Source of the DNA: Candidatus Scatosoma pullistercoris
Lineage (GTDB): Bacteria > Bacillota > Clostridia > Christensenellales > Borkfalkiaceae
NCBI GenBank assembly: GCA_018714725.1
Contig: DVMZ01000101.1
Location: 1 to 10,078 of the forward strand
Length of the DNA stretch: 10,078 nucleotides
Direction: 5' to 3'
Both the position numbers and the translations under genes were made by a program. Below are positions 1 through 6,743 of this stretch, one piece after another. Numbering within the stretch: the first letter of the stretch is position 1; every line of letters starts with the position of its first letter. The notes beneath the pieces were generated by a model, which was given only the letters and a program-made list of their open reading frames with translations, was not told the origin of the DNA and did no database searches.

Positions 1-215
1 CGCAGGGCGTTTTGTTTTCAGCGGTTATCATTGCGAAAAGCCGTGCTGCCGAAAATTTTATAAGAAGCAGGACGGAAAAGGGCGGGCGGAAACGGAAACC
101 GGAGGACCGGAATCCGCAAGCGGAAACGAACAGAGAAAGAAAAAACAAAAAACAAAAAAACAAGAATAAAACACCGGCCGGTTTTGCCGGGAGAACAAAA
201 ACGGAGGACAGAAAA
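1..215 (+). other. T-poor, purine-rich leader upstream of pheS
   Basis: No gene is supported here. From 62 to 181 there are only two T residues (113 and 167) in 120 bases. The stretch around 139-160 is three A-runs separated by single C residues. A 5-bp hairpin, CCGGC (174-178) with GCCGG (186-190), sits just before the ribosome binding site. No T-box is seen: the conserved GGGTGGNACCGCG-type element and a terminator/antiterminator pair are both absent, although many Bacillota pheST operons carry them. A TATAAG at 59-64 could be a -10 box, but the nearest -35-like hexamer (TTGCGA, 31-36) is 22 bases away, so no promoter is called. The region is probably an unstructured mRNA leader. The upstream neighbour lies outside the window. 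Confidence 0.5.
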
Positions 216-1226
216 ATGAAGGAAAAGATCCGGGCCTTGCGGGAAAAGACCGAAACGGCCATGCGGGAAACGGAAACGGGACGGGCTCTGTACGAACTGA
301 AAACCAGATTCCAGGCGGAGCTGAAATCGATCATGAGCGGGATGAAAGATCTGCCGAAAGAGGAGCGCCCCGCCTTCGGAAAGCTCATCAACGAGTTCAA
401 AGAGGACATGGAAGCTCAATTCGAGGCGCGCGCGGCCGTCGTCCGCCAGAAGGAAATGGAGGCGAAATACGCCGCCGAGCAGATCGACGTCACGATGCCG
501 GGCAGACAATACCGCCCCGGCGCGCTGCACCCGATCACGCTGGTCAAAAACCAGCTCATCGATATTTTTTCCGGCATGGGCTTCAAAGTGTTCGAGGGGC
601 CGGAAATCGAAACGGACTACTATAATTTCACCGCGCTGAACACGCCGAAAGATCATCCCGCGCGCGATATGCAGGACACCTTTTACCTCGCGGAGAATCT
701 GTTGCTCCGCACGCAGACGTCGGCGGGTCAGATCCGCGTGATGGAAGAGGAAAAACCGCCCATCAAGATTCTTTCTCCGGGCAGAGTGTTCCGTTCGGAC
801 GACGACGCCACTCATTCGCCCATGTTCCACCAGATGGAAGGGCTGGTGGTCGACCGCGGAATCACGCTTTGCGACTTGCAGGGCATGCTGGCGGAATTTG
901 CGCGGCGGATGTTCGACGCTTCCACCAAAGTGCGGCTTCGTCCTTCCTATTTCCCCTTTACGGAACCCAGCGTGGAGGTCGATCTCAGCTGTTCGGAATG
1001 CGGCGGAAAGGGCTGCCGGCTGTGCAAGGGCACGGGCTGGATCGAAGTGCTGGGCGCGGGCATGGTCAACCGCCGGGTGCTGGAAAACTGCGGCGTCGAT
1101 CCCGACGAGTACACCGGGTTCGCGTTCGGCATGGGCATCGAGCGGATCGCCATGCTCAAATACGGCATCAACAACATCCGCGCGCTGTTTGAAAACGACG
1201 TGCGGTTCCTGGAACAGTTCCGCTGA
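216..1226 (+). CDS. pheS: Phenylalanine--tRNA ligase, alpha subunit
   Basis: Catalytic subunit of the cytoplasmic alpha2-beta2 phenylalanyl-tRNA synthetase, which charges tRNA-Phe using ATP. It has 336 aa, normal for the family. The N-terminal ~90 residues are charged and helical (tRNA-contacting coiled coil). The class II core follows: motif 1 around residues 105-140 (HPITLVKNQ then FEGPEIETDYYNFTALN), motif 2 around 189-209 (GRVFRSDDDATHSPMFHQMEG) and motif 3 around 301-318 (GFAFGMGIERIAMLKYGI). Between motifs 2 and 3 four cysteines, C259, C262, C267 and C270, form a knuckle that resembles a metal site and matches Bacillus-type PheS. The ATG at 216 is preferred because GGAGG (203-207) lies 8 bases upstream and the protein starts as the family does. 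The frame is open back to base 12, but that extension is low-complexity Lys/Arg/Asn. pheT follows after 56 bases. Confidence 0.98.
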   Translation: MKEKIRALREKTETAMRETETGRALYELKTRFQAELKSIMSGMKDLPKEERPAFGKLINEFKEDMEAQFEARAAVVRQKEMEAKYAAEQIDVTMPGRQYRPGALHPITLVKNQLIDIFSGMGFKVFEGPEIETDYYNFTALNTPKDHPARDMQDTFYLAENLLLRTQTSAGQIRVMEEEKPPIKILSPGRVFRSDDDATHSPMFHQMEGLVVDRGITLCDLQGMLAEFARRMFDASTKVRLRPSYFPFTEPSVEVDLSCSECGGKGCRLCKGTGWIEVLGAGMVNRRVLENCGVDPDEYTGFAFGMGIERIAMLKYGINNIRALFENDVRFLEQFR

Positions 1227-1282
1227 GCGACGGCCAGCCGGAAAAGACATCAGAAATTTCGCAAGTATTGGGAGAAAAGATC

Positions 1283-3718
1283 ATGAAAGCACCTTTGAGT
1301 TGGCTGAAAGATTATGTGGACATCGATGTTTCCGCCGAAGAGTTGGCGGAGAAGCTGTTTTCCTGCGGCTTTGAAGTGGAAGAACTTTCCTATCTCGGCA
1401 AGGCGGTGGAAAAAGTCGTGGTCGGGCAGGTGAAATCGCTGACCGATCATCCCGACAGCGATCACATGAAAGTCTGTGTGGTGGATTGCGGGGAGAAATA
1501 CGGCAGGGAACTGCAGATCGTGACGGGTGCGCCCAACGTGTTCGCGGGGATGAAAACTCCCTGCGCGCTGGACGGCTCGACGGTGGTGGAGACCAATCCC
1601 GCCCTGGCGGAAAAGAACGGCGGGGTCAAAAAGATCAAAAAGGGCAAACTGCGCGGCGTGGAGTCCTGCGGGATGCTCTGTTCGGGCGAGGAGCTCGGCA
1701 TCAACGACGATTTTTATCCGGGCGCGGAAGTGAACGGGTTGCTGGTTCTGGACGATTCGGCGCCCGTCGGCGAGGACATCCGGAAAGTCGTGGGGTTGGA
1801 CGACTGGATTTTCGACATTTCGGTGACGGCCAATCGCCCGGACTGCCAGTGCATTCTCGGCATCGCGCGCGAAGTGGCGGCGGTGCTCGGAAAACCGCTG
1901 AAAGAGCCGGACGTTTCGTATACGGAACACGCGAGCAAAAAAGCGCCGATCGGCGTGGAAGTGGAAGCGCCCGATCTCTGCCCGCGCTACATCGGGCATT
2001 ATGTGGAAAACGTGACGGGAGGGGTATCTCCGGCGTGGATGAGAAAGCGCCTGGCGCTTTCGGGACTCCGTTCCATTTCCCCCGTCGTGGACATCACCAA
2101 TTTCGTTCTTCTGGAAATGGGCCAGCCCATGCACGCCTTCGACGCGGACGACATCGGCGGGAAGAAAATCATCGTCCGCCGCGCCCGCAAAGGGGAGAAG
2201 ATCACGACGTTGGACAAGAAGGAGTTCACCCTCTGCTCCGACAATCTCGTCATCTGCGACGGGGAAAAGCCGGTGGCGCTGGCGGGAATTATGGGCGGAC
2301 TCAACAGCGAAATCAAAGAGACGACGAAAAACGTCTTTTTCGAGGCGGCGAAATTTGCGCGCGACAACGTGAGAAAAACTTCCCGCGCGCTGGGGCAGAG
2401 CTCCGATTCTTCCTTCCGCTTTGAAAAGGGAGTTTCCGCCTATACGTCCGGAAAGGGAATGGCGCGGGCCCTGCACCTCATCGAGGAGCTCGGTTGCGGC
2501 ACCGTGACCGATCTGTCCGAAGATATCTGCGCCGCCGATCTTTCGCCGCGCAAGATGACGGCGAGCGTCCGGAAGATCAACGCGCTTCTCGGCATCGAAG
2601 TGCCGTCCGGAGAGATCGTGCGCATTCTGTCCCGGCTCTCTTTCGCGCCCGTGCTCGAAGGGGACACCCTGACGGTGACTCTGCCCGGCTGGCGGGAGGA
2701 CGTGGACGGCTATCCCGATCTCGCGGAGGAGATCATCCGCATGTACGGATACGATCACATCGTCCCCACCTTCCTTGAAAAAGCGAGCGTGACGGGCGGC
2801 GGCCTTTCGGACGCGCAGCGCCGGGAGCTGAAAATCAAAGACATTCTGCGGGTACAGGGATTTCATGAAGCCTGCAACTATTCCTTCTATTCCCCGAAGG
2901 AATTCGATCTGTTCCGCCTGCCGGAGGACGCGCCCGAACGGAAGGCCGTGCATATTCTTAACCCGATCAGCGAGGATTTGTCGGTGCTCCGCACCTTCCT
3001 CGCGCCGTCCATGTTGCAGAATGCCGTGCGGAATATCCGCCGCGGCAACGAAGAGGGGCGGGAATTCGAGCTGGCGAATGCGTATCTTCCGAAGGCTTTG
3101 CCGCTTGCGGAACAGCCGGAGGAGAGGGAGAAACTGGCGCTGGGACTCTGGGGCGCGCATTGCGATTTCTTCGACCTGAAAGGGGCGGTGGAAGCGCTGT
3201 GCGAACAGTTCCATGTCCGCCCCGCCTGCGCGCGCGCAGAGAAACCCTGGCTGCACCCCGGCGTTTCGGCGAAGCTGATGCTGGGCGAAAAAGAGGTGGG
3301 GTGTCTCGGTGAACTCGACCCTGCCATCGCCCTTTCGCTGGGACTGGATAAAAAAGTGTACCTTGCCGAACTGGATATGGAAGCGCTGTATCCCGAAATG
3401 AAGGACGGCGTGAAGTTCACCAACCTGCCGAAATTCCCGGCGGTCAAGCGGGATCTCGCGCTGGTGGCGGATGAAAAGCTGACGTGCGCGGAAGTGGAAG
3501 AGGTGCTGATGCATTCCTGTAAATACGTCACGAAGGCGGAGCTGTTCGACGTGTATCGCGGCGGGCAGGTGCCTGCGGGCAAGAAGAGCATGGCGTTCAC
3601 GCTGACGTTCACGCCCGACGAAAGTGCGGAAAAAGCGTTTACCCCCGAAGTGCTGGACGGCTTTGTAAAGAAAATTCTCGGCAACCTGCGCTTCAAACTG
3701 GGAATCGAATTGCGGTGA
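1283..3718 (+). CDS. pheT: Phenylalanine--tRNA ligase, beta subunit
   Basis: Beta subunit of phenylalanyl-tRNA synthetase; it binds tRNA and hydrolyses mischarged Tyr-tRNA-Phe. It has 811 aa, close to the usual ~800. Domains in order: N-terminal MKAPLSWLKDYVDID; an EMAP II-like OB-fold tRNA-binding domain (about 40-155, with HPDSDHMKVC and QIVTGAPNV); the B3/B4 editing domain (about 210-390, with SPVVDITNFVLLEMGQPMHAFD and AGIMGGLNSEI); B5 (about 405-475); a catalytic-like core (about 480-690); and the C-terminal ferredoxin-fold anticodon-binding domain (about 712-811, NLPKFPAVKRDLALV). The ATG at 1283 has GGGAGAA (1270-1276) 6 bases upstream. A TTG at 1268 would add five residues but overlaps that site. 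No domain is missing, so full editing ability is expected. It is co-directional with pheS and almost certainly in the same operon. Confidence 0.98.
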   Translation: MKAPLSWLKDYVDIDVSAEELAEKLFSCGFEVEELSYLGKAVEKVVVGQVKSLTDHPDSDHMKVCVVDCGEKYGRELQIVTGAPNVFAGMKTPCALDGSTVVETNPALAEKNGGVKKIKKGKLRGVESCGMLCSGEELGINDDFYPGAEVNGLLVLDDSAPVGEDIRKVVGLDDWIFDISVTANRPDCQCILGIAREVAAVLGKPLKEPDVSYTEHASKKAPIGVEVEAPDLCPRYIGHYVENVTGGVSPAWMRKRLALSGLRSISPVVDITNFVLLEMGQPMHAFDADDIGGKKIIVRRARKGEKITTLDKKEFTLCSDNLVICDGEKPVALAGIMGGLNSEIKETTKNVFFEAAKFARDNVRKTSRALGQSSDSSFRFEKGVSAYTSGKGMARALHLIEELGCGTVTDLSEDICAADLSPRKMTASVRKINALLGIEVPSGEIVRILSRLSFAPVLEGDTLTVTLPGWREDVDGYPDLAEEIIRMYGYDHIVPTFLEKASVTGGGLSDAQRRELKIKDILRVQGFHEACNYSFYSPKEFDLFRLPEDAPERKAVHILNPISEDLSVLRTFLAPSMLQNAVRNIRRGNEEGREFELANAYLPKALPLAEQPEEREKLALGLWGAHCDFFDLKGAVEALCEQFHVRPACARAEKPWLHPGVSAKLMLGEKEVGCLGELDPAIALSLGLDKKVYLAELDMEALYPEMKDGVKFTNLPKFPAVKRDLALVADEKLTCAEVEEVLMHSCKYVTKAELFDVYRGGQVPAGKKSMAFTLTFTPDESAEKAFTPEVLDGFVKKILGNLRFKLGIELR

Positions 3719-3730
3719 CGGTGGCGGCGC

Positions 3731-4591
3731 GTGGAAAGGAAAGTGGATACGTTCGGGTTTGTCAACGTGGACAAACCCTCGGGAATGACGTCGTCGGCGG
3801 TGGTCAACCGCGTCAAATGGCTGACGGGCCTGCCCTGCGGGCACATGGGCACGCTTGACCCTCTGGCCGGCGGCGTGCTGCCCGTCGGCGTCGGCAACGC
3901 CACGAGGCTGTTTGAATATTTTCTGAACAAGCAGAAGGAATATGTCGCGGAATTCACGTTCGGCGTGACTTCGGACACCCTCGATTCGACGGGGGAGCTG
4001 ATTCCCGGCGGCGCCGTTCCGGCGGCGGAGGAAATTGCGGCGGTGCTTCCGCGGTTTGTGGGAAAACTGTCGCAGATTCCGCCCCGATACAGCGCGAAAA
4101 ACATCAACGGCAGGCGGGGGTATGACCTCGCCCGTGCCGGCGTGGACTTCGAGCTTCCGCCCAAAGAAGTGACGGTGTACTCGTTTGAATTGCTGGGGCC
4201 GGCGGAAAAGGCGGATGCGTTCCGGTTCAGGATCCGGTGCGGCGGGGGGACGTATATCCGTTCGCTGGCGCGGGACGTGGCGGAGGCGCTGGGTACCAAG
4301 GCTGTAATGAGCGCGCTCCGGCGCACGCAGAGCGGCTGTTTTGAAATCGGAAACGCGATTGCGTTTGAAGCGCTGAACGAGGATACGATTGCGCGGGCGA
4401 TTCTTCCTACCGAACGGGTGTTGCCGTTTGAAACGCTGGTTTTGCCGGCGGGCGGGGACAGGATTTTTCACGGCGTTCCCGTGCGGACGGACGCACCCGA
4501 CGGCAGCTATAAAATTTACCGCGGCCAGGAATTTTACGGGATAGCCGAAGTGAAGGCAGGCCGGGCGAGGATCGGGACGAAATTATGCTGA
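3731..4591 (+). CDS. truB: tRNA pseudouridine(55) synthase
   Basis: Isomerises U55 to pseudouridine in the T-loop of most tRNAs. It has 286 aa, slightly shorter than E. coli TruB (about 314). The N-terminal GFVNVDKPSGMTSS (9-22) is the family opening. GHMGTLDPLAGGVLPVGVG (37-55) contains the catalytic aspartate D43. IPPRYSAKNINGRRGYDLAR (116-135) and CGGGTYIRSLARDVAEALG (170-188) are the other conserved blocks. The last ~60 residues resemble the usual small C-terminal RNA-binding segment. The start is uncertain: GTG at 3731 has a weak GGTGG (3720-3724) upstream, and an in-frame GTG at 3743 has GGAAAGGA placed too close. Both keep the fold intact. It begins 12 bases after pheT and overlaps ribF by 7 bases. 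It is not beside nusA/infB/rbfA, its most common location. Confidence 0.96.
   Translation: MERKVDTFGFVNVDKPSGMTSSAVVNRVKWLTGLPCGHMGTLDPLAGGVLPVGVGNATRLFEYFLNKQKEYVAEFTFGVTSDTLDSTGELIPGGAVPAAEEIAAVLPRFVGKLSQIPPRYSAKNINGRRGYDLARAGVDFELPPKEVTVYSFELLGPAEKADAFRFRIRCGGGTYIRSLARDVAEALGTKAVMSALRRTQSGCFEIGNAIAFEALNEDTIARAILPTERVLPFETLVLPAGGDRIFHGVPVRTDAPDGSYKIYRGQEFYGIAEVKAGRARIGTKLC
4585..4591 (+). other. truB-ribF stop/start overlap
   Basis: The bases ATGCTGA hold the ribF start codon (4585-4587) and the truB stop codon (4589-4591) in different frames. With only a weak purine stretch upstream (GGGA, 4574-4577), ribF translation probably depends on ribosomes finishing truB. Confidence 0.85.
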
Positions 4592-5451
4592 AAATAGCGG
4601 ATCTGACGGGAAAATTCCATACAGGCGAAGAATGTGCTCTGCTTTTGGGCGGATTTGACGGGATGCACATAGGGCACCGCATGCTTTTGGAAAAGGCGAA
4701 AACGCTGAATCTGCCAGTGGGCGTGATGTGCATTTCGGGAGGCAAAGGCGGCGCAGATCTGTTCACTTTTTCCGAACGGGAAGCGATATTCGCTTCCCTG
4801 GGTGCCGATTTTGCGTTTGAACTCGACTTTGAAGAGATACGCGATCTCTCGCCCGCGCAGTTCGCCGATCTGCTCCTCAAAGAATTTTCCCCCGCGGCGT
4901 TTTTTTGCGGCAGCGATTTCCGGTTCGGAAAGGGCGCCGCGGGAACGCCCGATTTTCTCGGGACTTATACCGGAATCCGCACGGATGTTTCGGGGCTTCT
5001 CGAACTGGACGGGGAGAAGGTGAGCAGCGGAACGGTCAAGAAACTGCTGGAACGGGGAGACGTTTTGGGGGCGGCAAGGCTTTTGGGCGGGCCGTTTTTC
5101 GTGCGCGGCGAAGTGATCGAGGACCGGCACGTCGGGAGGACGATCGGGTTCCCTACCGCCAATATCCTCTATCCCGGAAACAAATTTCCCCTGAAACGCG
5201 CGGTGTACGAAACGCGGGTGCAGGTGGACGGGCGGGAATATCGCTGTATCACCAATTTCGGCTCGCGGCCCACGTTCCATAACGACCGGGTGCTGACGGA
5301 GACCTATCTCGACGGCTTTTCGGGAAACCTGTACGGCCGGACTCTGAACGTCGGATTCGTCCGGTTTTTGAGGGATATCCGCGCGTTTTCGGGCGCGGAA
5401 GAACTGGAAGCCCAGCTCACCGAGGACATCGGCCGGGTGCGCCGGGGCTGA
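4585..5451 (+). CDS. ribF: Bifunctional riboflavin kinase / FAD synthetase
   Basis: Makes FMN from riboflavin and then FAD from FMN. The 288 aa are a little short for the family (about 305-315). The N-terminal adenylyltransferase has GGFDGMHIGH (22-31) and GSDFRFGKG (109-117). The C-terminal kinase has GRTIGFPTANI (184-194), ITNFGSRPTF (222-231) and ETYLDGFSGNLYG (239-251), with E239 the likely catalytic acid. Two adenylyltransferase motifs look altered. The segment expected to read F-x-PHP is CISGGKGG near residues 49-56, and the usual SSTxxR is SSGTVK (147-152). The kinase half therefore looks sound, while FAD synthesis may be modified or weak. The ATG lies inside the end of truB (ATGCTGA, 4585-4591), so translational coupling is likely. 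There is no strong ribosome binding site of its own. Confidence 0.94.
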   Translation: MLKIADLTGKFHTGEECALLLGGFDGMHIGHRMLLEKAKTLNLPVGVMCISGGKGGADLFTFSEREAIFASLGADFAFELDFEEIRDLSPAQFADLLLKEFSPAAFFCGSDFRFGKGAAGTPDFLGTYTGIRTDVSGLLELDGEKVSSGTVKKLLERGDVLGAARLLGGPFFVRGEVIEDRHVGRTIGFPTANILYPGNKFPLKRAVYETRVQVDGREYRCITNFGSRPTFHNDRVLTETYLDGFSGNLYGRTLNVGFVRFLRDIRAFSGAEELEAQLTEDIGRVRRG

Positions 5452-5654
5452 AAGCCGGCCGAAAGTGCGGATACGTCAAAACGCAGGCAGACGGCCGTGT
5501 CTGCGGCTTTGAGCGGGCGCCGGCACGGTTATTATCAGAGGCTTAAATAAAAAGAAAGGGCGCAAAAGTGCGCAACAATAGCGCAAAAGGATGTAAAAAC
5601 AGCGCCGGAGAATTAAAGTTCAAAAGGGAAAAGGCAAAAAACGGAGGCATACGG
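5452..5654 (+). other. ribF to TIM-barrel gene spacer with hairpin
   Basis: A 203-base spacer with no supported gene. A perfect 6-bp hairpin, GCAGAC (5487-5492) with GTCTGC (5499-5504), follows ribF. It lacks a proper T-run (only CTTT after it), so it is at best a weak terminator. A TATTAT at 5530-5535 could be a -10 box, with a poor -35 (TTTGAG, 5508-5513, 16-base spacing); I give this promoter about 0.25. The 3' half is A/G-rich and repeats GCGCAAAAG at 5560-5568 and 5581-5589. It ends in the ribosome binding site GGAGG (5643-5647). Confidence 0.4.
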
Positions 5655-6500
5655 ATGATCAGATTCGGACCGAGCGGAAATTCGGAAAGTTTTTATGCGG
5701 CGGGCTTTTCGCACACGGAGGAGTCGGCGGCTTTTGTGAAGGAACGGGGACTGGACTGCTTTGAGTACTCATTCGGGCGCGGCGTGCGCATGAGCGAGGA
5801 AAAGGCGGCTTCCATCGGCGAAGCATTCCGGACGGCGGGGGTGGAGATTTCCGTCCACGCGCCCTATTTCGTCAATTTTGCCAATCCGGATGACGAAATG
5901 GCGGCAAAGTCGTACGGGTATGTGCTGGACAGCGGAAAGATGGCGAAGCTGATGGGGGGAAACCGGGTGGTGTTTCATCCGGCCGCGCAGGGAAAAGCCG
6001 GCCGCGGGGAAGCGGTGGAAAAAACGGAGGACCGGCTGAAAATTCTGCGGGATTATATCTACCTCAACGATTTGCAGGACATGAAATTCTGCCCCGAGAC
6101 GATGGGCAAGCTGGCGCAGATCGGCACGGTGGAAGAGATCGTGCGCTTCTGCAAGATCGATCCCGTGTTTACCCCCTGCGTGGATTTCGGACACATCAAC
6201 GCGCGGGAACAGGGCTCCTTAAAGACGGTGGACGATTACCTGTCCCGCCTCTCTTATATGATCGACGAACTCGGCTTTGAGCGGATGAAGGACTTCCACG
6301 TCCATTTTTCCAAGATCATGTATTCTTCAAAGGGCGAAGTGAAACACCTGACGTTTGCCGATACGGTGTACGGCCCGGAATTTTATCCGCTGGCGGTCGC
6401 CCTCAGACAGCTCGCCTTAGAGCCCTATCTCGTCAGCGAATCGGCGGGCACGCAGGTCGAGGACGCCGCCGAGATGAAACGCATTTATCTTTCGCTCTGA
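5655..6500 (+). CDS. Endonuclease IV-like TIM-barrel protein
   Basis: A 281-aa protein resembling the AP endonuclease 2 (Nfo, endonuclease IV) / xylose isomerase-like TIM-barrel superfamily. Candidate metal ligands fall close to E. coli Nfo spacing: H68 (HAPY), H108 (VFHPA), E148 (PETMG), D177 and H180 (VDFGHINA), H215 or H217 (FHVHFSK), H231 (KHLTF) and E262 (VSESAG). Nfo positions are H69, H109, E145, D179, H182, H216, D229, H231 and E261. The D-x-H of Nfo appears here as V229-K230-H231, so one ligand seems replaced. Either AP-site DNA repair or a sugar-related isomerase/epimerase role is possible. The ATG at 5655 is chosen for GGAGG 7 bases upstream; the open frame back to 5568 has no site and no family similarity. 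No signal peptide is seen, so it is likely cytoplasmic. Confidence 0.8.
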   Translation: MIRFGPSGNSESFYAAGFSHTEESAAFVKERGLDCFEYSFGRGVRMSEEKAASIGEAFRTAGVEISVHAPYFVNFANPDDEMAAKSYGYVLDSGKMAKLMGGNRVVFHPAAQGKAGRGEAVEKTEDRLKILRDYIYLNDLQDMKFCPETMGKLAQIGTVEEIVRFCKIDPVFTPCVDFGHINAREQGSLKTVDDYLSRLSYMIDELGFERMKDFHVHFSKIMYSSKGEVKHLTFADTVYGPEFYPLAVALRQLALEPYLVSESAGTQVEDAAEMKRIYLSL

Positions 6501-6633
6501 CGCTTTGAGAATCTCCGGCAAAATGGCGGAGGACAGGCCGGGACGGAGAAAGACAGAGAAAGGCGGTAAAGCGGCGGCAATCGCAGACATTCCGCGTGAA
6601 GAAGGAGCGCGGCCCGCGGGCGGCAGAGACAAT

Positions 6634-6684
6634 CGCCCGGACGAAGCGCGAAAAAATTTTCCGATAATTTGCGGGCGGGTTTTT
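6634..6684 (+). terminator. Possible weak terminator before the peptidase promoter
   Basis: CGCCCG (6634-6639) can pair with CGGGCG (6672-6677). The second arm runs into GG then TTTTT (6680-6684). The loop is long (32 bases) and contains the self-complementary GAAAAAATTTTC. A competing arm, GCCCGC (6612-6617), can pair with GCGGGC (6671-6676). The position between the TIM-barrel gene and a strong promoter fits, but the structure is far from ideal. Confidence 0.3.
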
Positions 6685-6692
6685 GCTTATAG

Positions 6693-6721
6693 TTGACGGA
6701 ATGGAATTTTTTTGCTACAAT
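6693..6721 (+). promoter_or_regulatory. Sigma-A type promoter of the M24 peptidase gene
   Basis: The -35 box TTGACG (6693-6698) is one base from consensus. The -10 box TACAAT (6716-6721) is also one base from consensus. The spacer is exactly 17 bases and contains a T7 run. Transcription should start near 6727-6729, at or inside AAAGAGG (6727-6733), so the peptidase mRNA would have a leader of only about 15-17 bases. This is the clearest promoter in the window. Confidence 0.85.
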
Positions 6722-6743
6722 ATAGAAAAGAGGCTTTTTGACG

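Noticed and set aside
31..64. A candidate promoter before pheS (TTGCGA and TATAAG)
   Set aside because: The spacing is 22 bases, well outside the 16-18 expected, and the -35 box is weak.
12..215. A 68-residue N-terminal extension of PheS
   Set aside because: The frame is open only because the leader is poor in T. The predicted residues are Lys/Arg/Asn low complexity, and a good GGAGG site precedes the normal ATG at 216.
18..1250. A 410-codon open frame on the - strand opposite pheS
   Set aside because: Same cause: it is codon-registered antisense of pheS, of His/Arg/Phe-rich composition without recognisable motifs.
1486..2424. An Arg/Gly-rich 312-codon + strand frame inside pheT
   Set aside because: A shifted frame of a GC-rich gene. 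It lacks any motif, while the pheT frame is complete.
1250..4471. A 1073-codon open frame on the - strand across pheT and truB
   Set aside because: It is in exact codon register with pheT and truB, so it only reflects the lack of TTA, CTA and TCA codons in those genes. Its translation is Arg/His-rich and resembles no protein family. There is no ribosome binding site context.
5568..5654. A longer start for the TIM-barrel protein
   Set aside because: The extra 29 codons lie in a repeat-containing A/G-rich spacer and have no ribosome binding site. GGAGG at 5643-5647 fits the ATG at 5655.
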